Below are positions 53,201 to 61,043 of a stretch of 64,000 nt of DNA, one piece after another. The translations under genes were made by a program, and so were the position numbers. Each line of letters starts with the position of its first letter. Positions within the stretch are counted from its first letter, which is position 1. The DNA lies in the NCBI RefSeq assembly GCF_003732705.1, contig NZ_MOBR01000042.1, positions 1-64,000 on the forward strand, written 5' to 3'. The stretch is from Pseudomonas frederiksbergensis. GTDB taxonomy: Bacteria > Pseudomonadota > Gammaproteobacteria > Pseudomonadales > Pseudomonadaceae. Under the pieces are notes generated by a model that was not told where the DNA came from, searched no databases, and was given only the letters and a program-made list of their open reading frames with translations.

Positions 53201-53880
53201 AACTCGCTGGCCAGTTTCGCGCAGTCCCTGACCTGTTCCGCCTGCTCCACCGAAACGGAGGTGGAAATATGGCCACTGCTGTCGATCACGGGAAATCCCG
53301 ACAGCCGCCGCAACTCATCCACCAGCACATGGGCCTGGGGGCGATTGGCCGGCAGAGGATAACCGTGGAACGCCAGGGTCGCGCCCAGGGAAAACGCCTG
53401 GCTGGAGGCTGTGGACGGATCCCGAAGACCAAACGGATCGATGCCGGCGGGGTCGATGATTTGCGCAACGGCGTTGATGGGCCCGGCCACCTGCCACCAG
53501 CCGGAATCATCGTCCAACGCCATGACGCGCGGGGTCGTGACACCCGCTTCAACGGCGTTCACATACAAGGTGCCGCCCTGTACCCGCAGGCTCTTGAGGT
53601 CCAGATGATGCTGCGCTGCCCAGGTCACGAATTCCGTGTGCTGGATGGCCTTGAGGTAAACATCCAGCCATTGCCACAACATGCAGTGCGCCGGAAGCGC
53701 AAAGGTGTCGGGCATTTCATAGCGCAGGGTGTCCCTGCGAATGGCACCGGACAGGCTGTCGATCAGCGCGTCGATGAGCGCCCGATCCCCCGCGTCGCCC
53801 TTGACTTGAATGTCCGCCAGCCGAATCGAATCAAGGTCTTTGCCAGCCACCTGGCCCCGGATAAATAGATGTTCTTCCAT
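50257..53880 (-). CDS. Very large protein of unknown function, toxin-like
   Basis: A 1207-residue soluble protein, mostly helical by composition, with no signal peptide and no clear membrane helix. I do not firmly recognise it. The segment at about 1030-1090 (RLEYGTLTLFLVGQ, RFGILVLCQHPAYADCAYEF, FPRQITVVERTDL) weakly resembles the DUF6543 'dermonecrotic toxin' proteins of Pseudomonas, in which a large delivery region precedes a toxin. If so, no extra C-terminal toxin domain is visible; the protein ends in DYLKGMAVHEAMAV. ATG 53880 follows TAGG; an 18-codon longer form is less likely. It stands alone between accC and prmA beside a degraded insertion, which suggests horizontal gain. No immunity gene is evident. 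Confidence 0.6.
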   Translation of the reverse strand: MEEHLFIRGQVAGKDLDSIRLADIQVKGDAGDRALIDALIDSLSGAIRRDTLRYEMPDTFALPAHCMLWQWLDVYLKAIQHTEFVTWAAQHHLDLKSLRVQGGTLYVNAVEAGVTTPRVMALDDDSGWWQVAGPINAVAQIIDPAGIDPFGLRDPSTASSQAFSLGATLAFHGYPLPANRPQAHVLVDELRRLSGFPVIDSSGHISTSVSVEQAEQVRDCAKLASELERALQDQSESTEEYDFLETYRRRIKLDSGSMLAQTMNSALRLLQGLSIKLNVGRMTSPTGYYFSRVGRTLMEIDRFSVPQAVAAERLAAPDVARDLLELAAQAEKLGSDVHSDGCFSLANVLKAYERETPANATEVRVLAATLRQAPDSLTPYVHASAHSAAALLRHRRYIGLLNNRYLMGYKLQVLSGAQADAAAVSTAGLNAYIDPDSPLSELTEVGKTELLAVMELDEFKQLMTTRQIDPAGHVLVTGAGYVGARKLDGTWIDLDNAVKANAVLAGKFQSLALIATRLGGALRSNGDVTLEQMLKFYSLAPPVTAEDARIMAQRLRAVPLRPQSAQEYWNALGGTFASVSSPLLSRRLQIIEEPEHFMPRIGTSLYYWAALKRAEVTVVLSAAQRQQVRDAAVQFMAGINGSLFDYLAQKPVSGKSRESVRAGADLLISQMLACPRAQRLADRLTLAVTWQGDQARNAITRAGRHSLVLAAAILSLDPQAGQNRNTIAGINLADEQFWADSYGNLLTIIETRLVANHRLSTETAPLAAHLLLSGVAPEFLVRDIPEQIAYMTSQVWVHFKHCVAYLEGKYPGSSRRLSFENIMSGERLRAIKPGYWSLREFSGPVIDWARANGVLPSNGEVFTPAEFSTAKAALLTQFDGLQSSIEALHRVDATRRESALADLLRVFPGNERLEMKVLARQSDTSNGERGGGTEPEQNVQLASCVDLHLAGQLVSDSNRWHSTLEALDFSVMAQRFHLLGDVNRSYGQGFIARDSELWTTYVRALQYSLSLMSLSHRKRLEYGTLTLFLVGQSVAGTVAKGRFGILVLCQHPAYADCAYEFFPRQITVVERTDLNARLLPVNSETVTGGMATQSLPTLLPLDWVAYDQGEMPTPGASSTVILEKFGQINPALDQAATDANLLSVPQTMTSFRIRRLAMEVLSNTLFAASLGLRASAGNAISLEDAIEGRDPWADYLKGMAVHEAMAV

Positions 53881-54152
53881 GAATAACCTACTGCTGCTTG
53901 GCAGCCCCAGAAAGTGGGGAACCCCTGAGCCCAATAGTCCATTTGCGGGAAAATGTTACATAGAGGCCCTTTCCGCCAGAGCGGCGAGGTAATTCCCTGA
54001 AACAAGTAGGGCGCTGGACCTCAGCCTGTGGGAACAAGGCCTTGGGCCTTTGATCACAGCAATCCGGTCGTCTTCTGCCCCGCGCTCGCGTAAACTTGCG
54101 CGCTTCTCGCAGCCCGCTAGGCTGCAATCAATATTTTTCAAAGGTGCCCGCC

Positions 54153-55031
54153 ATGCCTTGGCTGCAAGTCCGTCTCGCCATCAGCCCAGAACAAGCCGAA
54201 ACCTACGAAGACGCTTTCCTTGAAGTGGGCGCCGTGTCGGTGACCTTCATGGACGCCGAAGACCAGCCGATCTTCGAACCGGAACTCAACACCACGCCGC
54301 TGTGGTCCCACACCCATCTGCTGGCCCTGTTCGAGGACGGCACCAAAGCCGCCAGCGTCCTGGCCCACATGGAATTGCTGACCGGCGGCCCGTTGCCTGA
54401 GCATCACAGCGAAATCATCGAAGACCAGGACTGGGAACGCAGCTGGATGGATGGCTTCCAGCCGATGCGTTTCGGTGAGCGCCTGTGGATCGTCCCGAGC
54501 TGGCACGCTGCTCCAGAGCCAGACGCCGTGAATTTGCTGCTGGACCCGGGCCTGGCGTTCGGCACCGGCACCCACCCGACCACCGCGCTGTGCCTGGAAT
54601 GGCTCGACGGCCAGGACCTGAAGGACTGCAACGTGCTGGACTTTGGCTGCGGCTCGGGGATCCTAGCCATCGCCGCCCTGTTGTTGGGCGCCAAGGAAGC
54701 CGTCGGCACCGACATCGACGTGCAAGCCCTGGAAGCCTCCCGCGACAACGCCGGGCGCAACAACATTGCTGAAGCACTGTTCCCGCTGTACCTGCCGCAA
54801 GATCTGCCGCAGGTGCAGGCCGACGTGCTGGTCGCCAACATCCTCGCCGGGCCGCTGGTGTCCCTGGCGCCGCAATTGTCCAGCCTGGTCAAATCCGGTG
54901 GTCGCCTGGCGCTGTCGGGCATCCTGGCCGAGCAAGGTGAAGAAGTCGCCAAGGCCTATGCCCAGGACTTCGATCTGGACCCGATTGCCAATCGCGATGG
55001 CTGGGTGCGCATCACTGGCCGTCGGCGCTAG
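54153..55031 (+). CDS. prmA: Ribosomal protein L11 methyltransferase PrmA
   Basis: A 292-residue SAM-dependent enzyme that trimethylates several amino groups of ribosomal protein L11. It has an N-terminal substrate-recognition domain (1-60) and a C-terminal Rossmann methyltransferase domain with LDFGCGSGILAIAA and the NPPY-like motif DVLVANILAGPL. LAFGTGTHPTT is the family hallmark. AAAGG precedes ATG 54153. The next gene, a zinc-ribbon protein, is 30 bases away. Confidence 0.97.
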   Translation: MPWLQVRLAISPEQAETYEDAFLEVGAVSVTFMDAEDQPIFEPELNTTPLWSHTHLLALFEDGTKAASVLAHMELLTGGPLPEHHSEIIEDQDWERSWMDGFQPMRFGERLWIVPSWHAAPEPDAVNLLLDPGLAFGTGTHPTTALCLEWLDGQDLKDCNVLDFGCGSGILAIAALLLGAKEAVGTDIDVQALEASRDNAGRNNIAEALFPLYLPQDLPQVQADVLVANILAGPLVSLAPQLSSLVKSGGRLALSGILAEQGEEVAKAYAQDFDLDPIANRDGWVRITGRRR

Positions 55032-55061
55032 AATGAGCGCCTGCATAATCCGGATCGCCGC

Positions 55062-56276
55062 ATGACCGACAGCTTCGTCACCCAGTGCCCGCATTGCCAA
55101 ACCAGCTTCCGCGTCAGCCATGCTCAATTGAGCGTGGCCCGTGGAGTGGTTCGCTGTGGCTCCTGCTTGCAGGTGTTCAACGCCGCCAAGCAACTGCTTG
55201 AGCAACGGGCCGGCAAAGAAGCCGTCAAACCGGTTGCCCCGGCCATTGTCGAGCCACCGGTGCGGGCTATCAGCCAAAAGCAGTGGTCTGCCACCGAGAT
55301 GGATCTGGACAGCCTCGACCTGGACCAGGAACTGGCCCGGCTCGAACAGCGGGAAATCCAGCCGACCACGGAGTTTGGCCGGCACCGCGAAAACGGCCTC
55401 AGTGCTCGCCGCGACTCTGTCGAGCACGACGATGAACCCTGGTCTGACAGCCTCTTCAGCGAATCGGCAGCTGATCGCGCCCAGGCCGTCGAAGCCGACC
55501 AACGGGAACCGCAGGCAGATCCTGGCAAGCACGCGCGCACAGAACCTTCGTTCTCGCTGGAACCGGTTGATCTGGACGACGAGCCCCAGGTGCCGCAACT
55601 GCGCCTGAATGATCCACTCGACATGCCCCTGCGCCATGATCGTCTGTCGGCAACCGATACAACTGACGACGACCTGCCCCCGATCGCCCCCTTGCGCAAG
55701 CGACACGAACGCAGCGAAGCGACCGAACGCGACGAAGCCTTGCACGACCTGACCGACGACCCGTTGCAACTCGATTGGCAGAAGCGCCGTTCGCCGTGGG
55801 GTCGACGGTTTTTCTGGATGGTGCTGATCCTGCTGGGGGTCGCCGGCCTCGTCGGCCAGTACGTGGCCTATCATTTCGATGAACTGGCCCGACAGGACCA
55901 ATACCGTCCGTGGTTTCAGCAACTGTGCCCGCAAATCGGCTGCACGGTGCCGTCCAAGGTCGACATTGCCAAGGTCAAAAGCAGCAACCTGGTGGTTCGC
56001 AGCCACCCGGACTTCAGTGGCGCGCTGGTGGTGGATGCCATCATCTATAACCGCGCGGCCTTCTCCCAGCCTTTCCCGTTGCTGGAACTGCGCTTTGCCG
56101 ATCTCAACGGCCATTTGATCGCCAGTCGTCGCTTCAAACCCGGCGAGTACCTTAACGGCGACCTCGAAGGGATGGCCGAGATGCCACCCCAAACGCCGAT
56201 CCACATCGCGCTGGACATCCTTGATCCAGGCCCCAAAGCGGTGAACTACAGCCTGAGCTTCCATTCTCCCGAGTGA
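55062..56276 (+). CDS. Zinc-ribbon MJ0042 and DUF3426 membrane protein
   Basis: A 404-residue protein. The N-terminus is an MJ0042-type zinc ribbon (two CxxC pairs: CPHC at 9-12 and CGSC at 32-35). A long acidic, disordered middle follows, then one membrane helix at about 249-270 and a C-terminal DUF3426 domain on the periplasmic side. The function is unknown. The position after prmA is shared with P. aeruginosa (PA4851-like, from memory). It is probably co-transcribed with prmA. Confidence 0.87.
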   Translation: MTDSFVTQCPHCQTSFRVSHAQLSVARGVVRCGSCLQVFNAAKQLLEQRAGKEAVKPVAPAIVEPPVRAISQKQWSATEMDLDSLDLDQELARLEQREIQPTTEFGRHRENGLSARRDSVEHDDEPWSDSLFSESAADRAQAVEADQREPQADPGKHARTEPSFSLEPVDLDDEPQVPQLRLNDPLDMPLRHDRLSATDTTDDDLPPIAPLRKRHERSEATERDEALHDLTDDPLQLDWQKRRSPWGRRFFWMVLILLGVAGLVGQYVAYHFDELARQDQYRPWFQQLCPQIGCTVPSKVDIAKVKSSNLVVRSHPDFSGALVVDAIIYNRAAFSQPFPLLELRFADLNGHLIASRRFKPGEYLNGDLEGMAEMPPQTPIHIALDILDPGPKAVNYSLSFHSPE

Positions 56277-56461
56277 AACGCTTCAGTGTTCCGGGATTGA
56301 CGGCGGTTTTCTGACTACACCCGTGCGAACCAAACCACTGGCGATAACAGAATAACTGTTCAGATTTTGTTCAATTCAGCCTTTATCCAGTCATCGAGAG
56401 CGGGTATCATGCCAACCCTTTTTCGAACTCTAATGATCCGGCCCCACAACAGGGAAGTCCT

Positions 56462-57472
56462 ATGTCGGCGGTACGCATCGGTCCATATACATTGCACAAC
56501 GGTTTGATCCTCGCCCCCATGGCGGGCGTCACCGACCAGCCCTTTCGTCAGCTGTGCAAGCGACTGGGCGCAGGGCTTGTAGTGTCGGAAATGGTCACCA
56601 GCGACATGAGCTTGTGGAACACCCGCAAATCGCGGATGCGCATGATCCACGAAGGTGATCCCGAGCCACGCTCGGTACAGATCGCCGGGGGTGATGCACA
56701 GATGCTGGCGGATGCGGCCCGGGCCAACGTGGAACTGGGCGCACAGATTATTGATATCAACATGGGCTGTCCGGCCAAGAAGGTCTGCAACAAGGCCGCC
56801 GGTTCCGCACTGTTGAAAGATGAAGCATTGGTGACCGAGATCCTGCAGGCCGTCGTGGCCGCGGTTGATGTGCCGGTCACCCTGAAGATCCGCACGGGTT
56901 GGGACCGGGACAACAAGAACGGTTTGACCGTGGCCAAGATCGCCGAGCAGGCAGGCATTACGGCGTTGGCGGTCCACGGCCGCACCCGTGCCGACCTGTA
57001 CACCGGTGAAGCCGAATACGACACGATTGCCGCGATCAAGCAGGCCGTGTCGATTCCGGTCTTCGCCAATGGCGACATTGATTCACCCGAGAAGGCCCGG
57101 TACGTGCTCGACGCGACCGGTGCCGATGGCCTGTTGGTAGGCCGGGCCGCCCAGGGGCGGCCATGGATTTTTCGTGAGATCGACCATTTTCTGCGTACCG
57201 GCGAAAAACTGCCGGCACCGGAGTTGATCGAGGTGGAACGTATTCTGCTTGAGCATCTGGCCGCGCTGCACGCCTTCTATGGAGACGTGATGGGCGTACG
57301 CATCGCTCGCAAGCATGTGGGCTGGTATCTCGCAACCCTGCCGGGCGCCAGGGAGTTCCGCGCCCACTTCAATCGTTTGGATGGTACGGAAACACAATGC
57401 GCCAACGTTCGGGAGTTCTTCGCCGAGCGTTACAAGAGCCTGACAGGGGACGGAGAAGGGGTGGCCGCATGA
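56462..57472 (+). CDS. dusB: tRNA-dihydrouridine synthase DusB
   Basis: A 336-residue FMN enzyme that reduces specific uridines of tRNA to dihydrouridine. The barrel motif APMAGVTDQPFRQL and the catalytic cysteine region NMGCPAKKVCNKAAGSAL are present. It is the first gene of the dusB-fis operon, as in enterobacteria, with a four-base overlap into fis. The 185-base upstream region should hold the growth-rate-controlled fis promoter. Confidence 0.96.
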   Translation: MSAVRIGPYTLHNGLILAPMAGVTDQPFRQLCKRLGAGLVVSEMVTSDMSLWNTRKSRMRMIHEGDPEPRSVQIAGGDAQMLADAARANVELGAQIIDINMGCPAKKVCNKAAGSALLKDEALVTEILQAVVAAVDVPVTLKIRTGWDRDNKNGLTVAKIAEQAGITALAVHGRTRADLYTGEAEYDTIAAIKQAVSIPVFANGDIDSPEKARYVLDATGADGLLVGRAAQGRPWIFREIDHFLRTGEKLPAPELIEVERILLEHLAALHAFYGDVMGVRIARKHVGWYLATLPGAREFRAHFNRLDGTETQCANVREFFAERYKSLTGDGEGVAA

Positions 57473-57789
57473 CGATGATGACCGAGACTTTAGTGAGTGG
57501 AACAACACCCGTGAGCGACAACGTGAATTTGAAACAGCACCTCAATACGCCGAGCGAAGAAGGTCAGACCCTTCGCGGGAGTGTCGAGAAGGCGCTGCAC
57601 AATTATTTCGCCCACCTTGAAGGCGCTGCCGTCACGGATGTGTACAACCTGGTGCTCTCCGAAGTCGAGGCTCCCCTGCTCGAATGCGTGATGAACTACG
57701 TCAAGGGCAACCAGACCAAGGCCAGCGAGCTGCTCGGGCTGAACCGAGGCACGCTGCGCAAGAAACTCAAGCAGTACGATTTGCTGTAA
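57469..57789 (+). CDS. fis: DNA-binding protein Fis
   Basis: A 106-residue nucleoid-associated dimer that bends DNA and controls many growth-phase genes. It has the core dimerisation helices (VYNLVLSEVEAPLLECVMNY) and the C-terminal helix-turn-helix (NQTKASELLGLNRGTLRKKL). The start is ATG 57469, overlapping the dusB stop; alternative ATGs lie two and three codons on. The terminator at 57807-57839 ends the operon. Confidence 0.97.
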   Translation: MTMMTETLVSGTTPVSDNVNLKQHLNTPSEEGQTLRGSVEKALHNYFAHLEGAAVTDVYNLVLSEVEAPLLECVMNYVKGNQTKASELLGLNRGTLRKKLKQYDLL

Positions 57790-57806
57790 GCATTCAATCA
57801 AACCAG

Positions 57807-57839
57807 AAAGGCGCCCGCGTAAAACCGGTCGCCTTTTTT
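57807..57839 (+). terminator. Rho-independent terminator of dusB-fis
   Basis: A stem of AAAGGCG with CGCCTTT, with a smaller inner CCG/CGG pairing and a T6 tail, starting 17 bases after the fis stop codon. Confidence 0.85.
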
Positions 57840-57870
57840 GCTGACTCCTTTGCTTTTGATGGAAATTGAA

Positions 57871-59478
57871 ATGACCGACCAGACTACCCGCCTGCCGATC
57901 CGCCGCGCCTTGATCAGCGTTTCCGACAAGACCGGGATCCTCGAATTCGCCAAGGAGCTTGAAGCTCTGGGCGTCGAGATCCTCTCCACCGGCGGGACGT
58001 TCAAGCTGCTGCGCGACAACGGTGTTGCTGCAGTGGAAGTCGCGGATTACACCGGTTTCGCAGAAATGATGGACGGTCGGGTCAAGACCCTGCACCCGAA
58101 AATCCACGGCGGGATCCTCGGTCGTCGCGGTATCGACGACGCGATCATGAACGAGCACGGCATCAAGCCGATCGATCTGGTAGCGGTCAACCTGTACCCG
58201 TTCGAAGCCACCATCAACAAGCCAGGCTGCGACCTGCCGACCGCCATCGAGAACATCGATATCGGCGGCCCGACCATGGTCCGCTCGGCAGCCAAAAACC
58301 ATAAAGACGTGGCCATCGTGGTGAATGCCAGCGACTACGCCAACGTCCTGGAAAGCCTCAAGGCCGGCGGCCTGACCTACGCTCAGCGCTTTGACCTGAT
58401 GCTCAAGGCCTTCGAACACACCGCCGCCTACGACGGCATGATCGCCAACTACATGGGCACCGTGAACCAGGCCGCTGACACCCTCAGCACCGAAGGTCGC
58501 AGCGAGTTCCCGCGCACCTTCAACAGCCAGTTCGTCAAGGCCCAGGAAATGCGCTACGGCGAGAACCCGCACCAGAGCGCGGCGTTCTACGTGGAAGCCA
58601 AGCCTGCCGAAGTCGGCATCGCCACCGCGACCCAACTGCAAGGCAAAGAACTGTCGTACAACAACGTGGCCGACACCGACGCCGCGCTGGAATGCGTGAA
58701 GAGCTTCGTCAAACCGGCCTGTGTGATCGTCAAGCACGCCAACCCGTGCGGCGTTGCGGTCAGCCCGGACGCCGAAGGCGGCATCCGTCAGGCTTACGAA
58801 CTGGCTTACGCCACCGACACCGAATCCGCGTTCGGCGGCATCATCGCCTTCAACCGCGAACTGGATGCTGCAACCGCCAAGGCTATCGTCGAGCGTCAGT
58901 TCGTCGAAGTGATCATTGCCCCAAGCGTCAGCGAAGAAGCCCGCGCCATCGTGGCCGCCAAAGCCAATGTGCGCCTGCTGACCTGCGGTGAGTGGTCGTC
59001 TGACCGCGCTGCTGCCTGGGACTACAAACGCGTCAACGGCGGTTTGCTGGTGCAGAGCCGCGACATCGGCATGATCAGCGCCGATGACCTGAAAGTCGTG
59101 ACCAAGCGTGCCCCGACCGAACAGGAAATCAACGACCTGATCTTCGCCTGGAAAGTCGCCAAGTACGTTAAATCCAACGCCATCGTCTACGCCAAGAACC
59201 GCCAGACCATCGGTGTCGGCGCCGGCCAGATGAGCCGCGTGAACTCCGCCCGCATCGCTGCGATCAAGGCTGAACACGCCGGTTTGCAGGTGGCAGGCTC
59301 GGTGATGGCCTCCGACGCGTTCTTCCCGTTCCGCGACGGCCTGGACAATGCAGCCAAGGTGGGTATCACCGCAGTGATCCAGCCGGGCGGCTCGATGCGT
59401 GATGCGGAAGTGATTGCCGCGGCTGATGAAGCCGGCATCGCCATGGTCTTCACCGGCATGCGCCATTTCAGGCACTGA
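57871..59478 (+). CDS. purH: Bifunctional AICAR transformylase/IMP cyclohydrolase PurH
   Basis: A 535-residue enzyme performing the last two steps of IMP synthesis. The N-terminal IMP cyclohydrolase domain (IRRALISVSDKTGILEFAKE) spans about 1-200 and the AICAR transformylase domain follows, with the catalytic Lys-His in VKHANPCG. ATG 57871 follows GGAAATTGA; the ATG at 57859 is less well placed. Family length is normal. Confidence 0.97.
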   Translation: MTDQTTRLPIRRALISVSDKTGILEFAKELEALGVEILSTGGTFKLLRDNGVAAVEVADYTGFAEMMDGRVKTLHPKIHGGILGRRGIDDAIMNEHGIKPIDLVAVNLYPFEATINKPGCDLPTAIENIDIGGPTMVRSAAKNHKDVAIVVNASDYANVLESLKAGGLTYAQRFDLMLKAFEHTAAYDGMIANYMGTVNQAADTLSTEGRSEFPRTFNSQFVKAQEMRYGENPHQSAAFYVEAKPAEVGIATATQLQGKELSYNNVADTDAALECVKSFVKPACVIVKHANPCGVAVSPDAEGGIRQAYELAYATDTESAFGGIIAFNRELDAATAKAIVERQFVEVIIAPSVSEEARAIVAAKANVRLLTCGEWSSDRAAAWDYKRVNGGLLVQSRDIGMISADDLKVVTKRAPTEQEINDLIFAWKVAKYVKSNAIVYAKNRQTIGVGAGQMSRVNSARIAAIKAEHAGLQVAGSVMASDAFFPFRDGLDNAAKVGITAVIQPGGSMRDAEVIAAADEAGIAMVFTGMRHFRH

Positions 59479-59480
59479 GT

Positions 59481-59628
59481 GCAGCGACAAGTCCCAAGCT
59501 GCAAGCGACAAGTAAAAGCCGACCTGCGTAGCTCTTACTGCCACTTGCAGCCTTACTAATTCAGAGCTGCACGCCGCACTTCAGAGCGATACAGATTGCT
59601 CTCAACTTGCCGCTTGCAGCTTGCAGCT
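59481..59628. repeat. Palindromic element between purH and purD
   Basis: Outer arms AAGCTGCAAGCGACAAG (59496-59512) and CTTGCCGCTTGCAGCTT (59606-59622) match with one mismatch, with further short inner pairings. It is unlike the REP or 110-bp families of this window. It separates purH from purD and may form a large RNA hairpin in a joint transcript. Confidence 0.7.
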
Positions 59629-59648
59629 TCTCCGAAGGAGTCTTCTTT

Positions 59649-60944
59649 TTGAACATTTTGATCATTGGCAGCGGTGGCCGTGAACACGCCCTGGCCTGGA
59701 AAGTGGCTCAGGATCCGCGCGTGCAGAAGGTTTTCGTGGCCCCGGGCAACGCCGGCACCGCCATCGAAGCCAAGTGCGAAAACGTCGCCATCGACGTGCT
59801 GGCCCTTGAGCAACTGGCCGATTTTGCCGAGAAGAACGTTTCCCTGACCATCGTCGGCCCGGAAGTCCCGCTGGTTGCCGGCGTTGTCGACCTGTTCCGC
59901 GCCCGTGGCCTGGATTGCTTCGGTCCGACCGCTGGCGCTGCCCAGCTGGAAGGTTCGAAAGCGTTCACCAAGGATTTCCTGGCTCGCCACAAGATCCCGA
60001 CTGCCGACTACCAGAACTTCACCGAGATCGAGCCAGCCCTGGCTTATCTGCGTGAAAAAGGCGCACCGATCGTGATCAAGGCCGATGGCCTGGCCGCCGG
60101 TAAAGGCGTGATCGTGGCCATGACCCTGGCCGAAGCCGAAGACGCCGTGCGCGACATGCTCGCCGGCAACGCTTTTGGCGACGCCGGTTCCCGTGTGGTG
60201 ATCGAAGAGTTCCTCGACGGCGAGGAAGCCAGCTTCATTGTCATGGTCGACGGCAAGAACGTACTGCCGATGGCCACCAGCCAGGACCACAAACGCGTGG
60301 GCGACGGCGACACCGGCCCGAACACCGGCGGCATGGGTGCCTACTCCCCTGCCCCGGTCGTGACCGCTGAAGTACACAAGCGCGTCATGGACCTGGTGAT
60401 TTGGCCAACCGTGCGCGGCATGGCCGATGAAGGCAACGTCTACACCGGTTTCCTCTACGCCGGCCTGATGATCGACAAAGCGGGCAACCCAAAAGTTATC
60501 GAGTTCAACTGCCGGTTCGGCGACCCGGAAACCCAACCGGTGATGTTGCGTTTGCAGTCGAGCCTGGTGTTGCTGGTCGAAGCCGCGCTGGCACAAGCCC
60601 TGGACAAGGTCGAAGCACAGTGGGATCCACGCCCGAGCGTCGGCATCGTGTTGGCGGCGGGCGGCTATCCTGGCGACTACGCTAAAGGCGTGGCGATCAA
60701 CGGCCTGGACGCAGCGGCGGGCCTGGAAGGCAAAGTCTTCCACGCCGGCACGGCGCTCAAGGACGGTCAGGTGGTGACGGCCGGTGGTCGGGTGCTGTGC
60801 GCCACGGCCATGGGGGCCAGCGTTGATGCGGCCCAACAGCAGGCTTACAAACTGGCGGCTAAAATCGACTGGGAAGGTTGTTTCTATCGCAAGGACATTG
60901 GCTACCGCGCCATTGCCCGCGAGCGTGGCGAAAATCAGGAATAG
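59649..60944 (+). CDS. purD: Phosphoribosylamine-glycine ligase PurD
   Basis: A 431-residue ATP-grasp enzyme joining glycine to phosphoribosylamine in purine synthesis. The N-terminus is NILIIGSGGREHALAWK. The ATP-binding loop is IVIKADGLAAGKGV and the metal-site region is VIEFNCRFGDPETQ. The start is TTG 59649, set ten bases after AAGGAG, and it gives the usual N-terminus. It follows purH in the usual Pseudomonas order. Confidence 0.96.
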   Translation: MNILIIGSGGREHALAWKVAQDPRVQKVFVAPGNAGTAIEAKCENVAIDVLALEQLADFAEKNVSLTIVGPEVPLVAGVVDLFRARGLDCFGPTAGAAQLEGSKAFTKDFLARHKIPTADYQNFTEIEPALAYLREKGAPIVIKADGLAAGKGVIVAMTLAEAEDAVRDMLAGNAFGDAGSRVVIEEFLDGEEASFIVMVDGKNVLPMATSQDHKRVGDGDTGPNTGGMGAYSPAPVVTAEVHKRVMDLVIWPTVRGMADEGNVYTGFLYAGLMIDKAGNPKVIEFNCRFGDPETQPVMLRLQSSLVLLVEAALAQALDKVEAQWDPRPSVGIVLAAGGYPGDYAKGVAINGLDAAAGLEGKVFHAGTALKDGQVVTAGGRVLCATAMGASVDAAQQQAYKLAAKIDWEGCFYRKDIGYRAIARERGENQE

Positions 60945-60960
60945 GCCATCCATTCGGCCA

Positions 60961-60983
60961 GGCAAGGGCGTGATGCCCTTGCC
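60961..60983 (+). terminator. Hairpin after purD
   Basis: A ten-base-pair stem (GGCAAGGGC/GCCCTTGCC) with a tiny loop, 16 bases after the purD stop. There is no T run, so termination may be weak or partial, allowing read-through into retS. Confidence 0.6.
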
Positions 60984-61043
60984 GGACTATTCCAGCGCCG
61001 CGCATAGTTATATTCTGGCATCAACCTACGAAGGGATTTCGCC

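Noticed and set aside
53960..54150. Possible small gene upstream of prmA
   Set aside because: Only short frames without a ribosome site; the region is better read as the promoter of prmA.
57490..59544. A 684-codon minus-strand open frame
   Set aside because: Antisense to fis and purH; both real proteins have full family motifs.
59556..60965. A 469-codon minus-strand open frame
   Set aside because: Antisense to purD.
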